A DNA stretch of 34,283 bases, taken from NCBI GenBank assembly GCA_020725625.1, contig DYET01000188.1, positions 1-34,283 of the forward strand. Direction: 5' to 3'. This stretch comes from Desulfovirgula sp. (GTDB taxonomy: Bacteria > Bacillota > Desulfotomaculia > Desulfotomaculales > Desulfocucumaceae). The position numbers and the translations under genes are program-made. Shown here piece after piece: positions 8,234 through 15,822 of this stretch. The notes beneath the pieces were generated by a model. That model had not been told where the DNA came from. It saw nothing but the letters and a program-made list of their open reading frames with translations, and made no database searches. Each line of letters opens with the position of its first letter. The stretch's first letter is position 1.

Positions 8234-9382
8234 TCAATAAAATTCTTCGGTGACGTCTTTCCCCATGTCTTGCAGGATCCGGATCAAATCCCTGATTATG
8301 TACTGCTTGTAAATGTATATGGCCGGAACCTCGGGCCCCTGCCGGACCGGGTTTGCCGCCGTTCCCACGATAAAATGCACGCTGTCGGCGGACAGCAGTA
8401 TGGACGCCAGCCGGCTGGCGCCGTCTCTCCCCCTGACGTCCTTGAGGTCCGGCTTTTTCTTCAGGTGGTCCAGGGCGTCGACCAGAGTGACCGCCCCCTC
8501 GGTAACCAGGTCTATACCGGCGATGGTCCCGACCGGCGGTACCCGGTCGCTTCTGGAGGAAGGGTCGATGCTGAGATCCCTGCCCAGCACCCGGGCCACG
8601 ATATTGCCGGTGGTCCCCCCGCAGACAACCTTGATCCCGCCTGACCGCATCAGCTTATCAACCACTTCCACGTCGTCGTCCATGTTCCGCGGGGGTCCGA
8701 TCAGCACCATCACGTGCAGGGGACGGCGCACCTTGATCACCGCCACGCTGGCGTCATCCGCCGGCCTTTCCCCGTAAATGTGGCTGCAAAGCCTGGCAAT
8801 TTCCCTGGCCCAGTCCGCGGCGCTCAGGGCGGGGGAGTAAGTTCCGGCCAGGTACATGCCCACCCGCCCCCGATCCCAGGCCAAGTTCATTCTTTGCCCG
8901 GATCCGGCGTGGATAACCCCGTCGGTGGCAATGACCAGCCAGTTGCTGTCCCCGACGTTGAAATAGCATTCCCTGATCAGCTTGCCGCCGATAATCCTCT
9001 CGATCCTTTCAGGGTTTTGCAGGCTGTTTTTCTTGCCGATGTAAGCCGGCGGGTTTTCGTATTCCACCAGGTAGGCCCGGCCGTCCTGGGTAATCTGGAG
9101 GATGGTGAAAGTGCTGTAGGCCAGCCGGCGGACCTTGCAGATAGGCAGGGTCTGGGCCAGGGTCTCGATCACGTCGTCTATCTGCCCCCCCATTTTCAGC
9201 ATGGTGCCGGCGGTTTTGGCAGTGAGGCGGGAAAGTATGTTGGCCTTTACCCCGCTGCCGAGGCCGTCTGCCACCACCACGATGTGGCTGCTGTCGGTGC
9301 GCGCCACCTCAATGCTGTCACCGCACAACTCCTCCCCGTCCTTTTTCAACTGGGCGGTTCCGATATCCACACTGACTTTCAT
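8234..9382 (-). CDS. SpoIIE-like PP2C serine phosphatase linked to the sensory hydrogenase
   Basis: Residues 1-220 form a PP2C/SpoIIE-type phosphatase domain. The metal-binding positions are visible as GDS (21-23), VVADGLGSG with Asp39, ATDGVIHAG with Asp154, and ADDAS with Asp209/Asp210. Such enzymes remove phosphate from serine or threonine of partner proteins. Residues ~222-382 form a second, unassigned domain with a glycine-rich VVCGGTTGN segment. The gene starts at ATG 9382 after AAAGGAGAG and lies 28 bases behind the sensory hydrogenase, so the two are co-transcribed. Known family context: PP2C phosphatases often accompany group C sensory [FeFe]-hydrogenases. Inference: H2 or redox state sensed by the hydrogenase alters phosphatase output. 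No partner kinase or anti-anti-sigma substrate lies in this window. Confidence 0.82.
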   Translation of the reverse strand: MKVSVDIGTAQLKKDGEELCGDSIEVARTDSSHIVVVADGLGSGVKANILSRLTAKTAGTMLKMGGQIDDVIETLAQTLPICKVRRLAYSTFTILQITQDGRAYLVEYENPPAYIGKKNSLQNPERIERIIGGKLIRECYFNVGDSNWLVIATDGVIHAGSGQRMNLAWDRGRVGMYLAGTYSPALSAADWAREIARLCSHIYGERPADDASVAVIKVRRPLHVMVLIGPPRNMDDDVEVVDKLMRSGGIKVVCGGTTGNIVARVLGRDLSIDPSSRSDRVPPVGTIAGIDLVTEGAVTLVDALDHLKKKPDLKDVRGRDGASRLASILLSADSVHFIVGTAANPVRQGPEVPAIYIYKQYIIRDLIRILQDMGKDVTEEFY

Positions 9383-9410
9383 CAGCCGGGGCCTCTCCTT
9401 TCAATCATGA

Positions 9411-11126
9411 TCATTCCTTCCCCATCAGGTCGATCAGTTTGCTTAAAAGGACCTTCGTCTCGGCGGTGGTTTCACCCAGCAGGCCGGCAATCTCCTGGGC
9501 CACCGTCATCTGCTTGACCAGCACCTCCTGGGCCCTGGCTATGGTCTGCCCCTTGACCAGTTCGAACTGCTCCCGCTGCCTCTTTTCGGAGGTGATGTCC
9601 ACCAGGATCCCCACCACGGCCTTCTCGCTTTCCAGGGGGAAGATTATCTCCCTGGTGACGATGTCCAGCTCGGGATAGGTATGCAGCCGGTTCAGCATCT
9701 CACCCGTTTCTATAACCTTGAGGAAGTTTTCCGGATTGATCAGACTGTCCAGACTCTTTCCCACCATTTCCCGGGCCTGGCACTTGAAGAGCCGCCCCGC
9801 CGCCGGGTTAACCTCTTTGATGACCAAGCCGTGATCCACTATGATCACGGCGTTGGGCATGGCGGACAGGACCAGGTTAGACATCGATTCGGCCCGCTTG
9901 CGCATGTAGGGGATGCACATCTGCACCTCGGCATTTCCCTGGTACACCGCCACGGCCTTGTCCCGGCAGGTGTCGTAACCGCAGGCTCCGCAGTTCAGCT
10001 CGTCCTCGGGCCGGTATTTGCCGGTTTGGGCCAGGATTTGCCTTAAGACGCCCTCGTCGGGCATGGCCAGGGCCACCTTGCGGTGGCGGTACTTCCTGTA
10101 CATGTTCACCTGCGGCAGATCGGCCCCGCCGGAATTGCGCCCCTCCTGCCCGGCCCTGGCCCGGTAGAAGTCGGTTATCTTTCGGCGGCGGGTAAATATA
10201 TCCTCTTCCCGGCAGAGGGAAAGGGGCCCGTCTATGCAGCCGCCCCGGCAGGCAAGAAGCTCCATGAATACCGGGGGCCGGTCAATTTTGTTCTGGGACA
10301 CGTGCCTCAAAAAGTTAATGCAGTTCTGCAGACCGGTCACCGTGATGAAATCGCTTTCCCCCTCCATCTTCAGCGCCCTGATCATTCCGCCCTCAATGGG
10401 GAAAAGCCTGCCCAGGTCCGGGCAGGGGCCGTCAAAATCTTCCTCGGGAAGATCCCCGGGGTTCAGACCCTCTTCCTGCACCCACTCCCAGACTTCGTCA
10501 AAACCCAGTACGAAGTCAATGGCGTCCTGTACCTCCTCGGTCCTGGCCTCACCTTTCTTGGCCGCGCAGGGGCCGATAAAAACCGTCAGGTGGTCGGGAT
10601 AAACCGTTTTCATATAGCGCCCGTGGGCGATCATGGGCGATACGACCGGGGACAAGACGGGTAAAAGGCCGGGATAGTGCTTTTCAATCAGGTTCACCAC
10701 CACCGGGCAGGCGCTGCTGATCAGCGGCCGGCCGGAGGCCATCCGGCGGTGCTCCCTGACCACCAGTTCGGCCCCCAGGGAAGTCTCCTGAACCCGCCCG
10801 AAACCCAGCCTCCTCAGCAGGGCGGACATTTGACCGGGGTACTTGAGGGGAAGGCCGGCGGCAAAGGACGGGGCCACCCCGGCAGCCAACAGCTTGCCCC
10901 GTTTCAGCAGGTCCTTCACCTGCTCAAGGTCCGAGGCCACCTTCTTGGCCTTCTGGGGGCAGGACAGCACACAACGGGCGTCTTGTACGCACAGGTCGTC
11001 GATGATCCCGGCGTGCAGCACCCCGGACTGGTCCCCGGTGCTGAAGCGTATGGCTTTTACCGCGCAGCCCCTGAGGCAGCGGTAGCAGTCGCGGCATCTG
11101 GCTTCGTTGGTGGTTATCAGCCCCAC
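9411..11126 (-). CDS. Sensory (HydS/HsfB-type) [FeFe]-hydrogenase with PAS domain
   Basis: This 571-residue protein probably senses H2 rather than producing it in bulk. Residues 11-21 form a complete ferredoxin motif (CxxCxxCxxxC); the second motif at 46-56 lacks one cysteine (Asp instead). The H-cluster domain has L1 SSACP (Cys140), L2 GPCAAKKGE (Cys187) and L3 LACRGGC (Cys293, Cys297). L1 has Ala where catalytic hydrogenases carry the proton-transfer cysteine, as is typical of the sensory group. Four cysteines at 379, 382, 387 and 404 probably bind another [4Fe-4S] cluster. A PAS domain follows (~415-520), then a coiled C-terminus. The start GTG 11126 is nine bases after GGGAGGG; ATG 11135 abuts that site. 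A longer open frame to 11498 overlaps the divergent leader and is rejected. Confidence 0.88.
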   Translation of the reverse strand: MGLITTNEARCRDCYRCLRGCAVKAIRFSTGDQSGVLHAGIIDDLCVQDARCVLSCPQKAKKVASDLEQVKDLLKRGKLLAAGVAPSFAAGLPLKYPGQMSALLRRLGFGRVQETSLGAELVVREHRRMASGRPLISSACPVVVNLIEKHYPGLLPVLSPVVSPMIAHGRYMKTVYPDHLTVFIGPCAAKKGEARTEEVQDAIDFVLGFDEVWEWVQEEGLNPGDLPEEDFDGPCPDLGRLFPIEGGMIRALKMEGESDFITVTGLQNCINFLRHVSQNKIDRPPVFMELLACRGGCIDGPLSLCREEDIFTRRRKITDFYRARAGQEGRNSGGADLPQVNMYRKYRHRKVALAMPDEGVLRQILAQTGKYRPEDELNCGACGYDTCRDKAVAVYQGNAEVQMCIPYMRKRAESMSNLVLSAMPNAVIIVDHGLVIKEVNPAAGRLFKCQAREMVGKSLDSLINPENFLKVIETGEMLNRLHTYPELDIVTREIIFPLESEKAVVGILVDITSEKRQREQFELVKGQTIARAQEVLVKQMTVAQEIAGLLGETTAETKVLLSKLIDLMGKE

Positions 11127-11153
11127 GGCAAACATCCCTCCCGGCCGGCTATT

Positions 11154-11169
11154 TGTGACAAATATCACT
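11154..11169. promoter_or_regulatory. CRP/FNR- or Rex-like operator between the divergent hydrogenase operons
   Basis: TGTGA-CAAATA-TCACT is an inverted repeat with a six-base centre. It lies just downstream of the predicted start of the sensory-hydrogenase transcript and just upstream of, touching, the -35 of the maturation operon. Two close copies occur before hydC (20331 and 20442). Confidence 0.65.
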
Positions 11170-11198
11170 TGAATTATTATCATTTTAATGTATATAAT
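11169..11198 (+). promoter_or_regulatory. Promoter of the hydrogenase-maturation operon
   Basis: TTGAAT (11169-11174), an 18-base spacer and TATAAT (11193-11198). The operator at 11154 abuts the -35, a position centred near -43, which would suit an activator. Confidence 0.55.
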
Positions 11199-11210
11199 TA
11201 TATAAATCAA
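11182..11210 (-). promoter_or_regulatory. Promoter of the sensory hydrogenase-phosphatase operon
   Basis: Read on the minus strand: TTGATT (11210-11205), 17 bases, TAAAAT (11187-11182). It overlaps the divergent maturation promoter. The operator at 11169-11154 lies shortly after the expected transcription start, a position that would suit a repressor. Confidence 0.5.
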
Positions 11211-11341
11211 TAATCTCGTTGAACCTGACCGGGGCGGTTCGACTTCCGGGCCGGGAGGGTGCAGCTTGGTCCGTGACCCTGAGGCAGACAGGCGGCGTTC
11301 GGCACTGCAGTCAAGGGGCGGGACGCCGGCTTGGTTTTGCG

Positions 11342-11371
11342 GGCCTGTTTTCCCTCCAGGGAAAACAGGCC
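11342..11371 (+). promoter_or_regulatory. Strong hairpin in the leader of the maturation operon
   Basis: A perfect 14-base inverted repeat, GGCCTGTTTTCCCT and AGGGAAAACAGGCC, is followed by TTTGGTTTG and then, 22 bases on, by the GAGGAGG ribosome-binding site of the first gene. It could be an attenuator or mRNA-stabilising structure. A weaker pair CGGCGT/ACGCCG (about 11293-11327) lies just upstream. No known riboswitch was recognised in the ~200-base leader. Confidence 0.5.
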
Positions 11372-11408
11372 TTTGGTTTGAAGCCATTTGTGAGAGGAGG
11401 AACAACCC

Positions 11409-11660
11409 TTGACCGCCCAACGGCGTATCGGCGTCATTGGCATAGTCATTGAAGACCGGGAACAAGCTCCCAAAATCAACAGCATCCTCAGTTCCCACGG
11501 CGAGGTGATTGTGGGGCGCATGGGCGTCCCCTACCGGGAAAGGGGGCTGTCGGTAATTTCATTGATTGTTGACGGCAGCACCGACGAAATCGGCGCCCTG
11601 GCCGGCAAGCTGGGCCAAATCGGGGGGGTTCGGGTGAAAAGCGCACTGGTGACACGATAA
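11409..11660 (+). CDS. Iron-only hydrogenase system regulator, TM1266 family
   Basis: This 83-residue protein has the ACT/ferredoxin-like fold pattern of the TM1266 family, seen next to [FeFe]-hydrogenase maturases in many Firmicutes and Thermotoga. The recognisable run is RIGVIGIVIEDRE, then INSILSSHGEVIVGRMGVPY and SVISLIVDGSTDEI. The family is thought to have a regulatory or assembly role in hydrogenase systems, but no DNA-binding motif or cofactor ligand is visible. The TTG start at 11409 follows GAGGAGG at a normal distance. It is the first gene of the maturation operon, 59 bases before the small aspartase-like gene. Confidence 0.85.
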   Translation: MTAQRRIGVIGIVIEDREQAPKINSILSSHGEVIVGRMGVPYRERGLSVISLIVDGSTDEIGALAGKLGQIGGVRVKSALVTR

Positions 11661-11719
11661 CCTGAAAATACCTCATGCTGAAGACCTTATTCGGCCGGAA
11701 TATTTCTGGAGGTGTCATT

Positions 11720-11893
11720 ATGACGGTTGGCTACCGGCTGGAAAAGGATTTGCTGGGCGAAATGCCGGTCCCGGCGGACGCATATTACTGCATTCACAGC
11801 CTGAGGGCCCGCAGGAATTTTGACGTCAGCGGCTGCAAGGTACACCCGGGCCTCCTGCGGGCCCTGGCCGAACTGCAGGGCATCCTGCAGTGA
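11720..11893 (+). CDS. Stand-alone N-terminal fragment of aspartate ammonia-lyase (57 residues)
   Basis: The 57-residue product matches only the first ~50 residues of aspartase (AspA): YRLEKDLLGEMPVPADAYY, then IHSLRARRNF and a HPGLLRALAEL helix start. Full aspartases have ~470 residues, and their catalytic serine loop and other active-site parts come much later, so this product cannot be an active lyase. It has its own good ribosome-binding site (GGAGGTG, six bases before ATG 11720) and a clean TGA, and only 75 bases separate it from hydF, so no remainder is hidden. As I recall, full-length aspA genes lie in the same place in maturation operons of other Firmicutes, so this is either a decayed aspA or a reduced gene kept for another role. 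The conserved YYGIHT glycine is Cys here. Confidence 0.75.
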   Translation: MTVGYRLEKDLLGEMPVPADAYYCIHSLRARRNFDVSGCKVHPGLLRALAELQGILQ

Positions 11894-11968
11894 CCCGGCC
11901 GGGCTTCGCCGGGTCCCGGAAGCTTGGCCGCCGGCTGAAAGCGGCAGAACGCAACGGAGGTGAGGACA

Positions 11969-13195
11969 ATGCATGACACACCCCGCGGCAGCAGGCTGCA
12001 CATCGCCATCTTCGGGCGGCGCAACGCCGGCAAGTCCAGCCTGATCAACGCCCTAACCGGGCAGGAAATCGCCATTGTTTCGCCGGTGGCCGGAACCACC
12101 ACCGACCCGGTGTACAAGTCCATGGAAATTCTGCCCATAGGCCCGGTGGTGCTGATCGACACGGCGGGCCTTGACGATACCGGTGAACTGGGAGATTTAA
12201 GGGTGGCCAGGAGCCTGGCGGTGCTGGACAAAACCGACCTGGCGCTGCTGGTGGTGGACCACCGGACCGGACCGGGTGAAATGGAAAGGAACTTCATTGA
12301 CGCAGCCGGCCGGAGAAAAATACCCGTAATCGGCGTGTCGAACAAAACAGACCTGCCGCCCGGCCCCGAGGAAGTGGATTCTAAGCTTCCCGCCATACCC
12401 TGGGTGAGGGTAAGCGCCCTCACCGGCGGAGGCATTACCGAACTGAAGCAGGCCATGATCAGGGTTGCCCCGAAAGAGTGGACCGCCCCCACGATTGCCG
12501 GCGACCTGGTGCCCCCCGGCGAACTGGCACTGCTGGTGGTGCCCATCGACCTGGCCGCCCCCAAAGGCCGGCTGATTTTGCCCCAGGTGCAGACCATCCG
12601 GGACCTGCTGGACCACGACTGCCTGGCCATGGTGGTGAAGGAGCGGGAACTGAAGGCCGCCCTCAGCCGGCTGCAAAAACCGCCGGCCCTGGTGATTACC
12701 GACTCCCAGGCCTTTTTGAAAGTGGACGCCGACACTCCGCCCGGCGTGCCCCTCACCTCCTTCTCCATCCTTTTTGCCCGCTACAAGGGCGACCTGGCCA
12801 CGCTGGCTAGAGGAGCCCTGGCGGTGGAAGACCTGCATCCCGGCGACTGCGTGCTGATTGCCGAGGCCTGCACCCACCACCGGGTTGCCGACGACATCGG
12901 TACGGTGAAGATCCCCCGCTGGCTGCGGCAGGCGGCGGGAGGGGACCTGCGCTTCGAGTGGTCCAGCGGCATCGAACTGCCCAGGGACCTGGCCCGATAC
13001 CGCCTGATCGTGCACTGCGGCGCCTGCATGATCAACCGCCGGGAGATGATCAGCCGGATCATGGCCGCCCAGGCCGCCGGCGTGCCCATAGTCAATTACG
13101 GTGTGTTGATCGCTTACCTGCACGGAATTTTGCGGCGCGCCCTGGGGCTTTTTCCGGACGTGCTGGCGCTGCTGGACGAGAACGAGGTCGGTTAG
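11969..13195 (+). CDS. hydF: [FeFe]-hydrogenase maturation GTPase HydF
   Basis: HydF (408 residues) is the scaffold on which the [2Fe] part of the H-cluster is built and from which it is delivered to apo-hydrogenase. The Era/TrmE-like GTPase domain shows G1 GRRNAGKSS (16-24), a G2 Thr in GTTT, G3 DTAG (64-67) and G4 NKTD (125-128). The C-terminal cluster-binding motif CxH...HCxxC is present as CTH near 300 and HCGAC near 350. The start ATG 11969 has GGAGGTG seven bases upstream; an in-frame GTG at 11960 lies inside that site. It is followed by hydE after two bases. The gene should serve both the sensory and the NADH-linked hydrogenase of this window. Confidence 0.95.
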   Translation: MHDTPRGSRLHIAIFGRRNAGKSSLINALTGQEIAIVSPVAGTTTDPVYKSMEILPIGPVVLIDTAGLDDTGELGDLRVARSLAVLDKTDLALLVVDHRTGPGEMERNFIDAAGRRKIPVIGVSNKTDLPPGPEEVDSKLPAIPWVRVSALTGGGITELKQAMIRVAPKEWTAPTIAGDLVPPGELALLVVPIDLAAPKGRLILPQVQTIRDLLDHDCLAMVVKERELKAALSRLQKPPALVITDSQAFLKVDADTPPGVPLTSFSILFARYKGDLATLARGALAVEDLHPGDCVLIAEACTHHRVADDIGTVKIPRWLRQAAGGDLRFEWSSGIELPRDLARYRLIVHCGACMINRREMISRIMAAQAAGVPIVNYGVLIAYLHGILRRALGLFPDVLALLDENEVG

Positions 13196-13197
13196 TC

Positions 13198-14274
13198 ATG
13201 GAACGTTTTTCCGCCGTCCTGCAAAGCGTGCTGGAGGGCAAAAAGCCGGACAGAGAGGATATTGTCACCCTCCTTTCGGCCCGGGGCAACCAGGTTGCCG
13301 CCCTTTTCCGGGCCGCCGACCACGTCCGCCGGGCCGGGGTGGGCGATGCCGTGCACCTGCGGGCCATTATCGAGTTTTCCAATTACTGCCGCAACAACTG
13401 CCTTTACTGCGGCCTGCGCCGGGACAACAGGCGGCTTCCCCGCTACCGCCTGGCCGAAAAGGAAATCATGTCTTCCGTCGATAAAGCGGCGGCCATGGGA
13501 TTCCGCACCGTGGTCCTGCAGTCCGGCGAGGACCTGTTATACAGCGCCTCGTACATTGCCGGGCTGGTCGAACAAATCAAGCGCAGGCACGGCCTGGCGG
13601 TAACCCTGTCCCTGGGTGAGCGCAGCCGTGAAGAATACAGGATCTGGCGTGAAGCCGGGGCCGACCGCTACCTGCTGAAACACGAAACAGCCGATGAAAA
13701 GCTTTATCAATACCTCAAACCGGACAGCAGCCTGCAGATCCGCCTGCAGTGCCTGTACTGGCTGAAAGAACTAGGCTACCAGACCGGATCCGGAAACATG
13801 GTGGGCCTGCCGGGCCAAAACCTGGACAGCCTGGCCGTAGACATCATCCTTATGCGCAACCTGGACGTGGACATGGCCGGCATCGGCCCCTTTTTGCCCC
13901 ACCCTGCCACGCCCTTGAAGGACGCTGAACCAGGGAGCCTTGAACTGACCCTGAAGATCCTGGCTGTAACCAGGCTGTACCTGCCGCAGGCACACCTTCC
14001 GGCCACCACCGCCCTGGGCACGCTGGCGCCTGATGGCCGAAAGATGGCCTTAAGCTGCGGCGCCAATGTAATCATGCCCAATTTGACACCCGCCGGCATG
14101 CGGGACAAATACCTCATATACCCTCAAAAGGCGGATATTATTGAAGAACCTCATCAGGCGCTGGATAAGATCAAGGCGCTGCTGGCTGAATTGGCCCGGC
14201 CGGTAGCCCGGGATTACGGCCGTGCCAAAATTTTTTCGGGAGGTTATGGAAGCCATGACAACTGCAAAGGCTGA
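13198..14274 (+). CDS. hydE: [FeFe]-hydrogenase maturation radical SAM enzyme HydE
   Basis: HydE (358 residues) is a radical SAM enzyme acting in synthesis of the dithiomethylamine bridge and iron precursor of the H-cluster. The SAM-cluster motif CxxxCxxC is seen at Cys64, Cys68 and Cys71 (NYCRNNCLYCG), followed by RRDN. The rest keeps the (beta-alpha)8 barrel pattern, including VVLQSGED and GNMVGLPGQ. The start ATG 13198 is two bases after the hydF stop, with a GAGGTCGG inside the hydF end as ribosome-binding site. Its end overlaps the hydG start by 20 bases, so hydF, hydE and hydG are translationally linked. Confidence 0.95.
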   Translation: MERFSAVLQSVLEGKKPDREDIVTLLSARGNQVAALFRAADHVRRAGVGDAVHLRAIIEFSNYCRNNCLYCGLRRDNRRLPRYRLAEKEIMSSVDKAAAMGFRTVVLQSGEDLLYSASYIAGLVEQIKRRHGLAVTLSLGERSREEYRIWREAGADRYLLKHETADEKLYQYLKPDSSLQIRLQCLYWLKELGYQTGSGNMVGLPGQNLDSLAVDIILMRNLDVDMAGIGPFLPHPATPLKDAEPGSLELTLKILAVTRLYLPQAHLPATTALGTLAPDGRKMALSCGANVIMPNLTPAGMRDKYLIYPQKADIIEEPHQALDKIKALLAELARPVARDYGRAKIFSGGYGSHDNCKG

Positions 14275-15673
14275 TTTTATCGACGAAGGGCGGATCCAAG
14301 GGTGGCTGGAGGAAGCCCGGACGGCCAGCGGGGAACAGGCCCGGCGGATTATTGACCGGGCCCGCCTGGCCAGGGGCCTGACTCCCCAGGAATGCGCCGT
14401 CCTGCTGCACCTGGAGAACGAAGGACTGCTGGCCGAAATGTACCGGGCGGCCCGGGAGGTGAAGGAAAAAATTTACGGCCGGCGGCTGGTCCTGTTTGCC
14501 CCGCTGTATGTCAGCAATTACTGCGTGAACAATTGCGTGTACTGCGGCTACCGGCGGGACAACGGCTTTCCCCGGCGGAGGCTGACCTTGGACGAACTGA
14601 GGGAAGAAGTGAGGATACTGGAGTCACTGGGGCACAAGCGGTTGGCCCTGGAGGCCGGGGAAGATCCACGGAACTGCCCGATGGAATACATCCTGGAGGC
14701 CATCGGAACCATCTATGAAGTAAAGGACTCAAACGGCAGCATCCGGCGCATCAACGTCAACATCGCCGCCACCACGGTGGAAAACTACCGCCGACTCAAA
14801 GAGGCCGGCATCGGCACGTATATACTTTTCCAGGAAACGTACCACCGGGAAACCTATGCGGCCATGCACCCCAGCGGGCCGAAGCGCGACTACGACTACC
14901 ACACCACGGCCATGGACCGGGCCATGGAGGGCGGCATCGACGACGTGGGCCTGGGGGTGCTGTTCGGCCTCTACGACTTCAAATTCGAGGTGCTGGCCAT
15001 TCTGGCGCATGCCCTGCACCTGGAAGAGGTCTTCAGCGTGGGGCCGCACACCGTTTCGGTGCCCCGGCTGCGCCCGGCGTTGGGGGTGGACTATGGGAGC
15101 TTCCAGTACCTGGTGGGGGATGCCGATTTTAAAAAGATTATTGCCGTTTTGCGCCTGGCGGTTCCCTACACCGGCATTATCCTGTCCACCCGGGAACGGC
15201 CGGAGTTCAGGGACGAACTGATGGCCGTGGGGGTATCCCAGATCAGCGCGGGTTCGTGCACCGGGGTGGGAGGCTACAAGCTGGAACAGGAGAAGAAATC
15301 CTCCTGCGCCGGCCCTGTCGGGGAGGCTTCTCAGTTCCAGGTGGAGGACCACCGCAGCCCCGACGAAGTGCTTCGCAGCGTCTGCCTTTCGGGCTACATC
15401 CCCAGCTTCTGCACCGCCTGCTACCGCAAGGGCCGCACCGGCGACCGCTTCATGGCCCTGGCCAAAAGCGGACAAATTCAAAATGTCTGCCAGCCCAACG
15501 CCATTCTCACCTTCAAGGAGTTCCTGGAGGACTACGCCTCCCCGGCCACCCGGGAGGTGGGGGAAAGGGCAATTGCCGTCCATCTGGAGGATATTACCAG
15601 ACCAGATGTGCGCAGGCTGACCATGGAACGTCTAAAAATGATTGAAATGGGGCAGAGGGACCTTTATTTCTGA
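14255..15673 (+). CDS. hydG: [FeFe]-hydrogenase maturation tyrosine lyase HydG
   Basis: HydG (472 residues from the chosen start) is a radical SAM enzyme that cleaves tyrosine to give CO and cyanide and makes the Fe(CO)2CN synthon of the H-cluster. The N-terminal SAM motif CxxxCxxC is at Cys90, Cys94 and Cys97 (NYCVNNCVYCGYRRDN). The C-terminal auxiliary-cluster motif is seen as SFCTACYRKGRTGD with a further Cys in IQNVCQPNA. Three starts are possible: GTG 14222, ATG 14246 (only two bases after GGGAGG) and ATG 14255 (eleven bases after it); the last is preferred on spacing. It is the final gene of the maturation operon and is followed by a clear terminator. Confidence 0.95.
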   Translation: MTTAKADFIDEGRIQGWLEEARTASGEQARRIIDRARLARGLTPQECAVLLHLENEGLLAEMYRAAREVKEKIYGRRLVLFAPLYVSNYCVNNCVYCGYRRDNGFPRRRLTLDELREEVRILESLGHKRLALEAGEDPRNCPMEYILEAIGTIYEVKDSNGSIRRINVNIAATTVENYRRLKEAGIGTYILFQETYHRETYAAMHPSGPKRDYDYHTTAMDRAMEGGIDDVGLGVLFGLYDFKFEVLAILAHALHLEEVFSVGPHTVSVPRLRPALGVDYGSFQYLVGDADFKKIIAVLRLAVPYTGIILSTRERPEFRDELMAVGVSQISAGSCTGVGGYKLEQEKKSSCAGPVGEASQFQVEDHRSPDEVLRSVCLSGYIPSFCTACYRKGRTGDRFMALAKSGQIQNVCQPNAILTFKEFLEDYASPATREVGERAIAVHLEDITRPDVRRLTMERLKMIEMGQRDLYF

Positions 15674-15755
15674 TCCCGACAAAGGCCGCAGTGAGAAGCG
15701 AAAGTCAGAAGGGGAAGGCAGTAAGGCCGTTCATACCCGCCGCAGGCCGTAAAAA

Positions 15756-15790
15756 ACCAAAAAAAACCCGCCTTTATGCGGGTTTTTGGT
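15756..15790. terminator. Bidirectional terminator between hydG and the universal stress gene
   Basis: AAAAACCCGC (15762-15771) and GCGGGTTTTT (15778-15787) form a ten-base stem with a six-base loop, with A-runs before and T-runs after, so it works in both directions for the convergent genes. The core is nearly identical to the terminator at 27399-27424. Confidence 0.85.
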
Positions 15791-15822
15791 GTCTCAGGAC
15801 CGGGCTTTACAGCCCCGCCCCC

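Noticed and set aside
11127-11498. N-terminal extension of the sensory hydrogenase
   Set aside because: The frame stays open, but the residues are unlike any hydrogenase, overlap the divergent promoter and leader, and the ribosome-binding site supports GTG 11126.
11894-11968. Remainder of aspA in another frame
   Set aside because: Only 75 bases are available before hydF, and none reads as aspartase.
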